NCBI RefSeq assembly: GCF_030954495.1
Contig: NZ_JAVHUW010000067.1
Coordinates: 52,338 to 116,337 of the forward strand
DNA length: 64,000 nucleotides
Origin: Candidatus Desulfosporosinus nitrosoreducens
GTDB taxonomy: Bacteria > Bacillota > Desulfitobacteriia > Desulfitobacteriales > Desulfitobacteriaceae
Direction of reading: 5' to 3'
In this document: in pieces, positions 35,514 through 45,687 of the stretch
Numbering within the stretch: the stretch's first letter is position 1
Layout of the letters: the number at the start of each line of letters is the position of its first letter
The notes under the pieces: generated by a model
What the model was told of the DNA's origin: nothing
Databases searched by the model: none
The model's input: the letters and a program-made list of their open reading frames with translations, nothing else
Made by a program: the position numbers and the translations under genes

Positions 35514-36530
35514 CTACACCTCTTTTTTGGAATATTTAATACGCGGATCAATGAAAGCATATACCACGTCGACGATTAGATTCATGAGGACGAAAATGGT
35601 GGCAATGAGCAAAACTATACCTTGGACAACGGGAAAATCCGAGTTCAGAATACAGGTTACCGTATAGGCGCCGATTCCCGGCCAGGAAAATACCGTTTCC
35701 GTCAGCACGGCCCCGCCGAGAAGGCTGCCAAGCTGCAAACCAATCACTGTGATAATGGGAATCAAACCATTACGCAGGGCGTGCTTGCGGACGACTTTGC
35801 CTTCCGCAATTCCTTTCGCCCTCGCGGTGCGGATGAAATCCTGCTGCAAGGTATCCAGCATACTGGAACGCGTCATTCTGGTTATAATCGCCATAGAATA
35901 CATGGCCAAAGCGGAGGCCGGAAGAATAAGATGACGACATGCGTCTATAAAGGAGCTCATATTTCCCGATATCAAACTGTCAATTAAATAGAGTCCGGTA
36001 ACGTGCACAGGCTCTAACAATGGATTGATCCTGCCATTGGACGGAAGCCAGTGCAGCATGCCGGAAAACAAGATAATCAGCAAAATGCCCAGCCAGAAGA
36101 TAGGCATGGAAACGCCGATCAGAGCCAGAAACATACCGGCATTATCAAAAATAGAGTTCTTTTTAACGGCCGAGATAACACCAATCAGGATGCCGAAAAA
36201 AGAAGCCAGGATAATAGCAACGATGGCCAACTCGATCGTAGCGGGAAAACGGGAGAAAATCTCTTTAACCACAGGGGTTTTGGTATAGTAAGACGTGCCG
36301 AGATCCCCTGTGAGAGCGCCCCGGATGTAATGATAATATTGCAGGTAAATCGGATCATTCAGTCCATTAACTTGTCGCCACGCCTCAACAGCCTGCTGCG
36401 TTGCGTGTTGGCCCAAAACGATCGGAGCAGGGTCCGGTGAAAATACGCGCATGATCAGAAAGACGATGACAGATACCCCGAACAGCACCGGGATCAACAT
36501 CAAAATTCGTTTTATGATAAATTTGAGCAT
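35514..36530 (-). CDS. Peptide ABC transporter permease, OppB/DppB type
   Basis: A permease of about 338 residues with six membrane helices. The start IIKRILMLIPVLFGVSVIVF and the EAA loop SSMLDTLQQDFIRTARAKG are typical of DppB, as is the C-terminal DPRIKY. An ATG at 36557 is possible, but ATG 36530 has GAAAGG upstream and gives the usual N-terminus. The gene is 5 bp before the DppC-like gene. Confidence 0.93.
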   Translation of the reverse strand: MLKFIIKRILMLIPVLFGVSVIVFLIMRVFSPDPAPIVLGQHATQQAVEAWRQVNGLNDPIYLQYYHYIRGALTGDLGTSYYTKTPVVKEIFSRFPATIELAIVAIILASFFGILIGVISAVKKNSIFDNAGMFLALIGVSMPIFWLGILLIILFSGMLHWLPSNGRINPLLEPVHVTGLYLIDSLISGNMSSFIDACRHLILPASALAMYSMAIITRMTRSSMLDTLQQDFIRTARAKGIAEGKVVRKHALRNGLIPIITVIGLQLGSLLGGAVLTETVFSWPGIGAYTVTCILNSDFPVVQGIVLLIATIFVLMNLIVDVVYAFIDPRIKYSKKEV

Positions 36531-36627
36531 TCGCAACAACCTTTCAGCAACAAACATAAAACAAACAAACCGGGAACCGGCATTGAAACCGGTTCTCGGC
36601 AGTCTAACTATAAGGAATTCACCGGAG

Positions 36628-38205
36628 CTATTTCTTTGCTACTCCAACAAACGGAGTTATACCCGTCATATGGTAATAGAAATCTTGAACATTAGGTCTG
36701 TAAGCGCAAAGGGTTTGAGCGTGGGAAATCGGGAGCCATACGGCGTCAGCCGCGGCAATTTTCTCCAGCTGGGTATAAATGGCGTTGCGGGCGTCGCCTG
36801 CCGGAGTAACTAAACCTTTAGCAATTAAGTCGTTGAACTGTGGGTTATTGTACAAAGCAATATTCATGGTCGGATCTTTATCAGCCAAAAGATTCATGAA
36901 GTTATCCGGGTCTCCATTGTCACCGGTCCAGCCATAGAACGCGATGTCATAATCTCCTGCTTTAACTTTATCTTTATAGGTGGTCCAGTCGAAAGAATCA
37001 AGCTTGACTGTAACCCCGACTTTGGAAAGATAGCCTTGAATGGCTTCTGCCAGAGCTTGACCGGTTGCCGGATTGTACGGTCTGGGATTGGTATAGGTAA
37101 TCATGTGTACGGAGGTCAAGCCTGCCGCTTTCAGAGCTGCGGCCGCGGCGGTGGGATCATAAGCCACCTGGGAAACACTCTTGTCATACCCGGCCATAAA
37201 GGTCGGCAGGATTGAGGTAGCCGGTTCGGAATATCCTTGGTAGAGGCTCTTGACCATTTCCGGAACATTAATGGCTTGGGAAATAGCTGTACGAAGCTTG
37301 GCATCATTAAAAGGCTTTCTTGAAGTGTTGTAAGCCATGTAATTGACATTCATACCCGGAGCTTGGAAAATCTTGTTGCCGGCATCCGTGATCTGTTTTA
37401 CAACAGTAGCGTCAATACCGTCAATAATGTCCGCCTCACCGTTATTTAAAGCAACAACACGTGCCGAGTTATCTTTAATGAACTTGAAGATAACATTTTT
37501 GGTGAGAGCTTTAGTTCCCCAGTATTGGTCATTGCGGACTAAAACGATGTCTTGGTCCTTATCCCATTTGACAAATTTGTAAGGGCCGGTGCCAACGGGT
37601 GCTTGGTCTACGTTATTGTTGTTAGCTTGCAAAGCCTTGGGGCTGACCATCGGTGCAGCCATAACCATAGCTAAATTGTTGAGGAATGGGGTGCTTGGAG
37701 CTTTTAAATTAATTTTAACGGTATTCTTGTCAACGACCTGGACGTCTTTTACAGAACCAAAAACAAAAGAAGCGTAGCCCATGTCCGCCGTTACTTTGGG
37801 CGGCAATTGACGATCAATGTTAAACTTTACGGCATCGGCGTCAAAATCAGTACCATCCTGGAATTTAACGCCTTCTTGAAGGTGGAACGTATAAGTCAGG
37901 CCATCAGTAGTGACATCCCAACTTTTAGCGAGGCTTGGCTCAACTTTTGTGGAATCTTTGTCATACTTTAAAAGTCCTTCATAGATATTGCTCATTACTT
38001 TAGCAGACTCACCATCGTCAACGAGTGCCGGGTCCAGTCCTCTGGGCTCTGCGCCCTGAGCGTAAACCAGGGTATCGTTAGGATTTGAGGCGCTGCTGCC
38101 GCTGCTCCCTGTGCTGCTCGTTGCACTGCTGCCACAACCTGCAGAAGCCGTAATGACTAAGGCTGCAGTCAGAGCAAGAGCCACAATTTGTTTAACTTTT
38201 CTCAT
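36628..38205 (-). CDS. Peptide ABC transporter substrate-binding lipoprotein
   Basis: A 525-residue family 5 extracellular solute-binding protein. The signal peptide ends in a lipobox (TASAGCGSS), followed by a Ser/Gly linker and the family start AEPRGLDPALVDDGESAKVMS. The ligand is probably a peptide; nickel chelates or other small molecules are possible in this family. It is the first gene of the importer operon, with an AGGAGGAAGAAA ribosome site. Confidence 0.94.
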   Translation of the reverse strand: MRKVKQIVALALTAALVITASAGCGSSATSSTGSSGSSASNPNDTLVYAQGAEPRGLDPALVDDGESAKVMSNIYEGLLKYDKDSTKVEPSLAKSWDVTTDGLTYTFHLQEGVKFQDGTDFDADAVKFNIDRQLPPKVTADMGYASFVFGSVKDVQVVDKNTVKINLKAPSTPFLNNLAMVMAAPMVSPKALQANNNNVDQAPVGTGPYKFVKWDKDQDIVLVRNDQYWGTKALTKNVIFKFIKDNSARVVALNNGEADIIDGIDATVVKQITDAGNKIFQAPGMNVNYMAYNTSRKPFNDAKLRTAISQAINVPEMVKSLYQGYSEPATSILPTFMAGYDKSVSQVAYDPTAAAAALKAAGLTSVHMITYTNPRPYNPATGQALAEAIQGYLSKVGVTVKLDSFDWTTYKDKVKAGDYDIAFYGWTGDNGDPDNFMNLLADKDPTMNIALYNNPQFNDLIAKGLVTPAGDARNAIYTQLEKIAAADAVWLPISHAQTLCAYRPNVQDFYYHMTGITPFVGVAKK

Positions 38206-38287
38206 TTTCTTCCTCCTACTTTTTCCTTAAATTAGAAAATATTATATATTTTCCGTTTTATATAACACCCCCAAATTATTTTAATTA

Positions 38288-38316
38288 ATTATAGCAAAAG
38301 GGATTGGCCAACTAAA
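38288..38316 (-). promoter_or_regulatory. Putative sigma-A promoter of the importer operon
   Basis: TTTAGT and TATAAT are separated by 17 bp on the minus strand, about 85 bp before the binding-protein gene. The -10 is perfect and the -35 is weak, so regulation by an activator is possible. Confidence 0.45.
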
Positions 38317-38360
38317 GAAATAAAAAAGATAAAAAGTGTTTGATTATTGTATACAATCTT

Positions 38361-38394
38361 AAAAAAGCCCTCTCAGGAATTTTCCCGAGAGGGC
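38361..38394 (-). terminator. Intrinsic terminator of the two-component operon
   Basis: The stem GCCCTCTC/GAGAGGGC has extra pairs CGGGAA/TTCCTG in its loop and a TTTTTT run on the minus strand. It sits 10 bp after the response regulator stop codon. Confidence 0.88.
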
Positions 38395-38404
38395 AACATT
38401 GAAA

Positions 38405-39031
38405 TTAAAGCCAACAATATCGGTTTTTAGGTCTTCCTATTTTTTGATAGCTAGGGATCGACTTCACCTTACCGTTATGCACAAGATACGTAAGATAGCG
38501 GTATACGGTGGGAACGGCCAGGGATAATTCTTTGGAAATCTCCTCTACCGTAGAAGGCTGCTGACAGTCTGTGAGATACCGTTCTATATAGGATAAGGTT
38601 GATTTGCTGATTCCCTTGGTAACAAACACATCGTATTGCATTTGTGTTGTTGCCTGAACAGCCCTTGTCATATATAACAAACGCATGTGCAGTTGAACAC
38701 GGGCAATTAAGTCCGGCGCTTTGACCGGTTTAAGCGCAAAATCAGTGGCCCCGGCATCCAAAAAGCGATCGGCAATTTCCTGCCTTTCGTCTACGGTAAG
38801 TACAAGAATGGGTATTTGCTGATCTCGTTCCCGGATTCGGCGGACAGTCTCTAAGCCATCAATTTCAGGCATATGGTAATCCACTAAAATGATATCCGCT
38901 CCATGTCTGAGAAACCCTTCAAGTCCCTTTTTCCCATTGGGATAGACTATGGGGTCCCATCCGGCGAATGTAAATATTTCACTTAACGTATAGCGCAAAG
39001 AGTGATCGTCGTCCATAATTATTATTCTCAT
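38405..39031 (-). CDS. Response regulator, CitB/DcuR-like
   Basis: A 208-residue two-component regulator. The receiver domain (1-120) has the acidic pocket DDD, the phospho-acceptor Asp in ILVDYHMPEIDG and Lys in ALKPVKAPD. A linker leads to a C-terminal helix-turn-helix with PSTVEEISKELSLAVPTVYR, like DcuR/CitB regulators of organic acid uptake. ATG 39031 overlaps the kinase stop as ATGA with GGAGAAGG upstream, so it is preferred over an upstream frame start. Confidence 0.9.
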   Translation of the reverse strand: MRIIIMDDDHSLRYTLSEIFTFAGWDPIVYPNGKKGLEGFLRHGADIILVDYHMPEIDGLETVRRIRERDQQIPILVLTVDERQEIADRFLDAGATDFALKPVKAPDLIARVQLHMRLLYMTRAVQATTQMQYDVFVTKGISKSTLSYIERYLTDCQQPSTVEEISKELSLAVPTVYRYLTYLVHNGKVKSIPSYQKIGRPKNRYCWL

Positions 39032-40359
39032 TGGCCTTCTCCCAAGGGCAACGTTATCCAAACCTTCGTTCCCTGACCTACTTCGCTTCTTATATTGACA
39101 AATCCTTCGTGTCCTTCAGCAACCTGCCGTACAAAAGCTAAGCCAAATCCCGGATGATTTTTGGTGCTGTATCCGGTCTTCCAGATTCTCTTGACATCAC
39201 TTTCCGAAATACCGTATCCATTGTCTTCCACTTCCAGCTTCACGGCGTTTTCCGATGTTTTGGCACGCAGAACTACCCTGCCGTTCTCCCGACCCTGGAT
39301 AGCATCCAAGGCGTTATCAATTAAATTGATGATTGCTCGGGTTAACCTAATTTTGTTAATATAAAGAGTTGATTGCGGTTCTTCGTCCATTTCAATATCC
39401 ACTGATAGATTCGTGCCGCTTAAACGGCTGGCCCGGATATAATCAACAAGCTCTTTGAGCTCACACCAGTTTTTTCGATCTTCGTATAGAATTTCCGAAA
39501 CCATTGTACTCATCGAATTAATAGAACCATAAATAGTTTGACAATATTCTTGCATTTTCGGGTCTGGCCACCGCGACTCGATCAGCGAAACCAATCCTTC
39601 AATCGTAGCAAGCGGAGTTTTCAGGTCATGAACAAGATGGAGAACTTCACGTCCCGCCCGGGATTCATTGGCTTCAAGCTGAGCACGAAGCAAGTCTTGA
39701 GAAATAGCCCATTTCTCCATATATAAAATTAAGTAAATCCATAAAGTGACAGCACTGGCAACGAAAATAAAAAACAACACATTGGCGTAGAGTGCCAGCA
39801 CATGATCAAATCCGATTTGGGCGGCAGCCTCTTTTATTTTTATGGATAAAGAGCCTTGCCCAAAACCATATGGGCTAAGAAAAGGAACTTGATTCAGCCA
39901 GGCGACTCCAAAAATTAATTGCGAGAAAACGATCAGCTTCATCCCTATATTTATTTCTTGTCTGCTAAAATTTTGCATTAAGGCAATTGACAGCCAAAGG
40001 AAAATATCCGTGGCACTAAAACTGTAGTTCAAGGGAGTGACCCCATTGACGATTACATAAGCGAGGGGGACAACTATCAGAGGAATAAGGGTTTTAAATA
40101 TGGGACGATTAATGGCTTCCGCCATCCCGTCTCCCAGCATCACCACGCTGAGGAACTGGGGGATGGAAATCATGGTATTAATCGACACAACGAGAAATGC
40201 GTTCACCATTAACGCACTTCCGTCCGTTTTTTGATGCATCGTTTGGAGCAATTGATCTAAGCCTATAAGTTGAGGCTTCAACCAATAAGGTATCAAAACT
40301 CCCAGCAAAAATAAGCCAATTCCGATCCAAACTTTGGGGGATTTAATGACTCTCCTCAC
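39028..40359 (-). CDS. Membrane sensor histidine kinase
   Basis: A 443-residue kinase with about six membrane helices in the first 215 residues and no large extracytoplasmic loop. It is followed by a DHp domain with phospho-acceptor H244 (LVHDLKTPLATIEG) and a HATPase domain (LINLIDNALDA, DNGYGISESDV, GFGLAFVRQV). It is the partner of the response regulator encoded with it. The sensed signal is unknown. The importer operon downstream on the same strand is a plausible target. Confidence 0.92.
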   Translation of the reverse strand: MRRVIKSPKVWIGIGLFLLGVLIPYWLKPQLIGLDQLLQTMHQKTDGSALMVNAFLVVSINTMISIPQFLSVVMLGDGMAEAINRPIFKTLIPLIVVPLAYVIVNGVTPLNYSFSATDIFLWLSIALMQNFSRQEINIGMKLIVFSQLIFGVAWLNQVPFLSPYGFGQGSLSIKIKEAAAQIGFDHVLALYANVLFFIFVASAVTLWIYLILYMEKWAISQDLLRAQLEANESRAGREVLHLVHDLKTPLATIEGLVSLIESRWPDPKMQEYCQTIYGSINSMSTMVSEILYEDRKNWCELKELVDYIRASRLSGTNLSVDIEMDEEPQSTLYINKIRLTRAIINLIDNALDAIQGRENGRVVLRAKTSENAVKLEVEDNGYGISESDVKRIWKTGYSTKNHPGFGLAFVRQVAEGHEGFVNIRSEVGQGTKVWITLPLGEGQ

Positions 40360-40557
40360 TGCCTGACCACCCTCCTACTTATGTTAAGTATAACACGAAA
40401 TCGAAAGAGGGATAATTTTTTCGCTGCAACTGGGGATATAATTTTCGTGACTTTGTTCTTAGAGGGACATCTTTTCGTCGCTTTTTAATTTACTTTTGAC
40501 AGTTTATGTATAAGGAAAAGGACGCCGTTTAAGCGCCCTGATTGTCGTGCTGTTGAT

Positions 40558-41130
40558 TTATTTGATTCTTCGTAAGAAAGTTTGTTTGGTTCCGGACAGA
40601 TAACGATCGATAAACTCCTGAGGAAGCTTCTTGATTAGCATCACAGGTATAGAAGACCTGGTCAGAACAGTGTGCGCTAAGCTGCCGAAAATCAAGCCTT
40701 GTAAATTAGAATGTCCGCGTGTACCCATAACAATTAAATCAAAAGAATTCCGTGCTGCGTAATCAAGTATGAGGTCAGCAGTATCGGATATCTCAGAAAG
40801 TCTTGTATTGGAAAATAGCTCTTGATGATAAACTTTGTATTTTCTATTGCTGAATAGATCATTGGTTTTAAACAATATTGCATTATACTCTTTTTGTAAT
40901 TCGCTATTGGATTCATTGAGAACGTGCTTAACCCATTCCGTGGTAGGCTCGGTCGGCCAAGTATGAATCCAACTGTATTCCCCCTCAAGAGCTTCATCGC
41001 GATCGTGTATATGTAAGACGGTTAAATACATGCCGGGCATATTTTGTAACAGCGTCGCTGTGTAAACGGCCGCTGAAAAGGCCTGGTGAGATCCATCGGA
41101 GTAGAGGAGCACTTTAAACTTGGCAGACAT
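40558..41130 (-). CDS. UspA-type universal stress protein
   Basis: About 190 residues with the Usp fold: KVLLYSDGSHQAFSAA at the start and the ATP-binding signature IVMGTRGHSNLQGLIFGSLA near the C-terminus, followed by SSIPVMLIK. ATG 41130 has a perfect GGAGG eight bases upstream; a start ten codons earlier has none. It probably shares an interest in stress or transport with the following NRAMP gene, but no operon is proven. Confidence 0.9.
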   Translation of the reverse strand: MSAKFKVLLYSDGSHQAFSAAVYTATLLQNMPGMYLTVLHIHDRDEALEGEYSWIHTWPTEPTTEWVKHVLNESNSELQKEYNAILFKTNDLFSNRKYKVYHQELFSNTRLSEISDTADLILDYAARNSFDLIVMGTRGHSNLQGLIFGSLAHTVLTRSSIPVMLIKKLPQEFIDRYLSGTKQTFLRRIK

Positions 41131-41303
41131 AGAAAAACCTCCAAAAAATTTTTTAAGCAATTATACCATAATTTTATAAACAATAAACAGATACTTTAAC
41201 CGGCCACTAAAGGTAAATCTAAAGCAGCCTATTTTATAAGGCTCCGCTTAAGCAAATTCGTACAAACGGCCTAGGAAAACCCTTCTTATTTAAAATACTC
41301 AAT

Positions 41304-42566
41304 TTAAACCGCCAGGTAACTTACAAACAGCATGATATTTAAAAGCGCCAATATAACTGCGATAAGCCAAAGTATAATATTATGGCCTAAGGAATTTTTG
41401 TACTTTCCCATAACTTTTGAAGATGATGTTAAATAAATCTGAAGAAATACTGTAATTGGCAGCTGAATACTAAGGAACATCTGGCTGTAAATAAGCCCCT
41501 TGAACGGATCACTTATCAGAAAAATAGCAAACGCCCCTAAGGATAGAACCCCAACAACACCAATTTTTGTATGCCTGTCCCGGATATCATAGGGTTCGCC
41601 AAAGATCCCTGCGAATATGGAGCCTCCTGCCATTCCGGCTGTCATTGTTGAAGAAATTCCCGAGAATAGCAAGGCAACGCCAAATATAACCGCTGCCGAG
41701 CCCCCTACTATCGGTACTAACATCTGCTGTGCCTGCCCCAGTTCTTCCACTCTGACCTGGCTCATGTAAAAAGTTGTAGCTGCCAGAATAATCATGGCAC
41801 TGTTAATTGCCCATCCGACAATCATGGAGAAAAGCGTATCCATGAATTCAAACTTCAGTTGCTTCTTAATTACCGCGTCTTCTTCCAGATTCCATTGTCT
41901 GCTTTGAATGACTTCCGAATGCAAGAATAAATTGTGGGGCATTACAACAGCCCCCAAAACAGACATGATGATCGGCATTGATCCCGCAGGGAATTGAATC
42001 AAGGTCCAACCGCGAACTGCTTCTTCCCAGCCTACATGCACCATACTCAGCTCATACAGAAAAGAAATGCCGATGATTGAGACAAAACCGATAATCCACT
42101 TTTCCAACTTTTTATAGGTATTGCTAAACAATAAGCCTATGATGAGTATTAGAACCAGTACCGCACCTAACTTAACAGGGATACGGAATAATAAATTCAA
42201 GGCTATCGCTCCGCCTAAAATCTCTGCCAAAGCCGTTGAGACAGCTGCCATTATTCCAGTAGATAGGATTATTCTTGACAACCATGGTTTTAAATGTTTC
42301 TTCGCAGCTTCCGACAGGCAGTCCCCCGTAACAATTCCCAAATGTGCCACATTATGCTGTAATAAAATCAGCATGAGCGTAGACAATGTCACCATCCAAA
42401 GGAGCTTGTATCCATATTCCGAACCCGCGGCAATATTCGAAGCCCAATTCCCGGGATCAATAAAACCGACGGTAACCAATAAGCCCGGCCCGATATAGCC
42501 TAATAATTCACGCAGGCCAAAGCTGGGATTATGCCCGCGGGTATTCAGAATAGCTCGTAATTTCAT
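41304..42566 (-). CDS. mntH: NRAMP-family divalent metal transporter
   Basis: A 420-residue protein with about eleven membrane helices. The metal-binding helix 1 motif DPGNWASNIAAG and helix 6 motif MPHNLFLHS are both intact, indicating proton-coupled uptake of Mn2+ or Fe2+. No MntR-type palindrome was obvious in the short upstream region. Confidence 0.92.
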   Translation of the reverse strand: MKLRAILNTRGHNPSFGLRELLGYIGPGLLVTVGFIDPGNWASNIAAGSEYGYKLLWMVTLSTLMLILLQHNVAHLGIVTGDCLSEAAKKHLKPWLSRIILSTGIMAAVSTALAEILGGAIALNLLFRIPVKLGAVLVLILIIGLLFSNTYKKLEKWIIGFVSIIGISFLYELSMVHVGWEEAVRGWTLIQFPAGSMPIIMSVLGAVVMPHNLFLHSEVIQSRQWNLEEDAVIKKQLKFEFMDTLFSMIVGWAINSAMIILAATTFYMSQVRVEELGQAQQMLVPIVGGSAAVIFGVALLFSGISSTMTAGMAGGSIFAGIFGEPYDIRDRHTKIGVVGVLSLGAFAIFLISDPFKGLIYSQMFLSIQLPITVFLQIYLTSSSKVMGKYKNSLGHNIILWLIAVILALLNIMLFVSYLAV

Positions 42567-42666
42567 AAACCGTCCCCTATCAATATTTCTTGTGTCTGTT
42601 ATGATTTTACCTTCTCTGTTTCCATTTATCCACTTTAACCTTTTAAACGATTATGACCGTCCATTA

Positions 42667-43917
42667 TTACAACCTTGTTTTCATTATCCCCGGTAAGGTT
42701 ACGGTAACCACCGTTTCTTGCCCTAGCTGACTGCTGACCGAAATTGTTCCGCCATGGCTTTGAACAATCCACTGGGCTATGGCCAAGCCAAGTCCGCTGC
42801 CGCCCGTCTGTTTCGACCTTGCCTTATCCTCACGGTAAAAGCGTTCAAAAATGTGTGCCAAATGCTCCGGGGCAATCCCTTCACCCGTATCCCTAATCAC
42901 AATCTGCCCACCATTGCCATGCTGCAGCACTTTAATATTTATCATGCCTCCGGCAGGTGTATGCTTCAGCGCATTGTCCAGCAAAATGAGGACCAGTTGT
43001 CTCAACTTGTTCTCATCGCCGAAAATACGAACGTTTTCTAAATCAGTGAGGTTTATAGCAATACCATTTTGTTCAGCCAGAGGACGAAAAGGTCCGGCCG
43101 TATCTTCAACTACTTCGGCTAAGGATAATTCTTTAGCGTCAAGCAGAATTTCTGCGGAATCTGCTCTGGCCAGAAAGAGGAGGTCATTGACAAGTCTGGT
43201 TAATCGTTGGGTTTCTAAACTGATATAGTCAAGCCATTTCATTTGGTTTGCTACCGTCTCATCCGAATTTCCTTTGACTAACTCCAAGTTCGTCTGAATA
43301 ACCGCTAACGGAGTTCTTAGTTCATGAGAGGCATCCGCAACAAATTCTTTTTGTTTTTGCCATGATTCCATAATAGGTTTTAAAGCGCGTACAGCCAGAA
43401 ATCGCCCGCCGAAATAGGCCAGCAGCAAATAGAATAGACCAACCGCACTCAAGGTAATCAGCAAAAGAAAAAGAGTATCCTGATCGTGGTCAATACTGAC
43501 GAAGGCAATTAAATCACTCGCATTGTCAGGAGCAACTGTTTTTAGAAAGCTATAGGAATCATCATCAAATTCAATTTTTCCCCTGGAAGTATGGCGTATT
43601 TCGACCGAATAAAGCAGTGCTGACAGTTGTCCTTCAGGAATCGGTACCTCGGGAGAACGCTCCAGAATATTTCCGGTTTTATCAAGCTTTACGTAAAAAT
43701 ATCGCACTACATGATGATCGTGGCGAATGTTTTGATTTAGAACGGGCGACCCTGCCTGGGATGAAATAATCTGCAGCAATTGCTGCGATTGGTTAAAGAT
43801 GACCGTCCTCATTACGAAATAGGTCCCGCTCACCATAATAAGGCAAAGCACACCCATCACCGCCAAATTAATCTTAGTAAGTTTCTTTCTCAATTGACTA
43901 AAAATATTGTGCTCCAT
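42667..43917 (-). CDS. Sensor histidine kinase (OmpR-partner type)
   Basis: About 416 residues, with one membrane helix near 10-35 and another near 155-175 flanking an extracytoplasmic sensor loop. The DHp domain with SHELRTPLAVIQTNLEL follows, then a full HATPase domain (LLDNALKH, DTGEGIAPEHL, GSGLGLAIAQWI). A TTG at 43941 would overlap the regulator gene; ATG 43917 is the simpler start. It resembles CiaH/BaeS-type kinases. Confidence 0.92.
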   Translation of the reverse strand: MEHNIFSQLRKKLTKINLAVMGVLCLIMVSGTYFVMRTVIFNQSQQLLQIISSQAGSPVLNQNIRHDHHVVRYFYVKLDKTGNILERSPEVPIPEGQLSALLYSVEIRHTSRGKIEFDDDSYSFLKTVAPDNASDLIAFVSIDHDQDTLFLLLITLSAVGLFYLLLAYFGGRFLAVRALKPIMESWQKQKEFVADASHELRTPLAVIQTNLELVKGNSDETVANQMKWLDYISLETQRLTRLVNDLLFLARADSAEILLDAKELSLAEVVEDTAGPFRPLAEQNGIAINLTDLENVRIFGDENKLRQLVLILLDNALKHTPAGGMINIKVLQHGNGGQIVIRDTGEGIAPEHLAHIFERFYREDKARSKQTGGSGLGLAIAQWIVQSHGGTISVSSQLGQETVVTVTLPGIMKTRL

Positions 43918-43919
43918 TT

Positions 43920-44591
43920 TTAGTCTATCTCTCTTAAGCAATAACCTATTCCCCTTATGGTCTCAATTTTTATGCCCTGAAATCCCAGCTTTTTGCGCAA
44001 GTAATGAATATATATCTCCACATTGCCAAATTCAACATCTGCATCCAAGCCCCAAACCCGGTCCAATATTTGTTCTTTTGTAATTACCTTGCCGGCATTT
44101 CGTATTAATAACTCCAATAATTGCGATTCCTTCAGGGTGAGTTTGATAACTTCACCATCAATATTAGCCTCACACAATTGCGGATCAAGGCAAAGCCTGC
44201 CCACCCGCAGATTCTCCACTTCAACCAATTGGCTGGGACGCCTTGCCAATGCTCTGACCCGTGCCAACAGTTCTTCAGTGGCGAATGGTTTGATCAGATA
44301 ATCATCCGCCCCCGCATCCAGGCCTTGAACCCGGTCATGGATACTGTCCTTAGCCGTCAACATAAGTACCGGAGTAGTTATCCTTTGTCCCCGCAGTTCT
44401 TTTAAAAGAGTTATTCCCTCTTTACCCGGCAGCATACGGTCTAAAATAATAAGATCATAGGCTCCCGATTCCGCCAGGCCTTGCCCGGTATTTCCATCGT
44501 AAGCCACGTCAATCCCATAATTTTGTTTCTTCAGGATGAAGGCCAGAGCCTCAGCTAATCGCTCTTCATCTTCGATCAACAACAAGCGCAT
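43920..44591 (-). CDS. OmpR-family response regulator
   Basis: About 223 residues with a receiver domain (EDEERLAEAL, phospho-Asp in IILDRMLPG, Lys in LIKPFATEELLARV). The winged-helix DNA-binding domain has LTLKESQLLELLIRN and the terminal YIHYLRKKL...TIRGIGYCL. ATG 44591 has GAGGTGG six bases upstream and gives the normal N-terminus. It is the partner of the kinase that follows directly. Confidence 0.94.
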   Translation of the reverse strand: MRLLLIEDEERLAEALAFILKKQNYGIDVAYDGNTGQGLAESGAYDLIILDRMLPGKEGITLLKELRGQRITTPVLMLTAKDSIHDRVQGLDAGADDYLIKPFATEELLARVRALARRPSQLVEVENLRVGRLCLDPQLCEANIDGEVIKLTLKESQLLELLIRNAGKVITKEQILDRVWGLDADVEFGNVEIYIHYLRKKLGFQGIKIETIRGIGYCLREID

Positions 44592-44681
44592 CAATACCAC
44601 CTCATCCATATATTACAATCATTTTCTTTGAATCGGCTTTGACTAATTTAAATTAAAGACTTCCTGAACAATCAAAGATAT

Positions 44682-44808
44682 AAAGAAGGCTTGATTCAGG
44701 TGGAGTTTTAACTCCATCTGAATCTTAGTCGCCCTTATCCAGGGACTTAGCCGCTCTTAACTCACCGCTTGCCGAAGCGGAAGTCTTAGAGCGGGTTAGT
44801 CAGCGGAT
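44682..44808 (-). repeat. Dispersed structured repeat, full copy 3
   Basis: This copy matches 27481-27612 nearly base for base over about 127 bp, apart from a six-base indel near the start and a few substitutions. It has the same two hairpins (GATTCAGGTGGAG/CTCCATCTGAATC, and the one centred on CACCGCTTGCCGAAGCGG). It lies between the divergent response regulator and PAP2-like genes. Confidence 0.85.
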
Positions 44809-44964
44809 AAATATTTGCTGCCGGGTTTAGCAATCCATCGCTATAAGAACTGCTTAACAAGATCAGTTTTATCATTAGCAATTCTAAAGAAAATTAAAGG
44901 TTCATGTTTTATTATGGTGCTAGTGCCTCTTCCCAAGTGACCATATTCTTAAGGAGTGAAGCTA

Positions 44965-45414
44965 TTGAACGGCCTTCTTTTGATAATATCTGCCCTGCTT
45001 TCGGCAACAATTGCCCAAATGGCCAAAATCCCTTTATTTTATTTAACTCAACGCGTTTGGAATTGGCGGGTTGCTTTTCAAGCAGGCGGTATGCCCAGTT
45101 CTCACACCGCACTAATGGTAGGTCTGACTACCTCAACCTTGCTTATTTACGGCTGGAACAATCCATACTTCTCTATATCCGCCGCTATCACTTTAATTGT
45201 AATTTATGACGCGGCAGGTGTTCGCAGACAAGCCGGCCAGCAGGCAGCTATACTAAATAAATTAACTTCATCACTTCAAGAGCTCAATATGAAATTAAAT
45301 ATCGAACTCTTAATCCTGCCAAGTAATTTAAAAGAGGTACTTGGCCATAGTCCTATTGAAGTTCTTGGGGGAATTATTATAGGTATGATAACGGCATTAG
45401 GCGTGGTGAAATAA
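44965..45414 (+). CDS. Divergent PAP2 family membrane protein (YuiD-like)
   Basis: About 149 residues of a divergent PAP2/acid-phosphatase-related family. Signatures are the GGMPSSHTALMVG loop and IYDAAGVRRQAGQQAAILNKL. Three to four membrane helices are expected. A TTG at 44965 has AAGGAG eight bases upstream, whereas the GTG at 44956 overlaps that site, so TTG is preferred. Function in lipid phosphate metabolism is supposed but not proven. Confidence 0.9.
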   Translation: MNGLLLIISALLSATIAQMAKIPLFYLTQRVWNWRVAFQAGGMPSSHTALMVGLTTSTLLIYGWNNPYFSISAAITLIVIYDAAGVRRQAGQQAAILNKLTSSLQELNMKLNIELLILPSNLKEVLGHSPIEVLGGIIIGMITALGVVK

Positions 45415-45687
45415 GAAAGCTATGTTGTGTGCTTATTATCAAAAGCCCACGCCGCAATAACCGCAAAGGAAGCTTAACTGTAGGGCAACGGTTATTACCG
45501 CTATTTCGATTAATGGAAATAATCAGATAGGGTTATACTAGGCTCTGATTTAGTTTGCCTTTAGTTTGCCATAGGTTAACCCGATTCACAACTGTTTTAA
45601 AATTAAATAACAGGTGTTTCTTCTTTTATGTCGAACTTAGTAAGCTGCTTAAACAAACTTATTCTTGTATTGCAAAGGAGTGATATT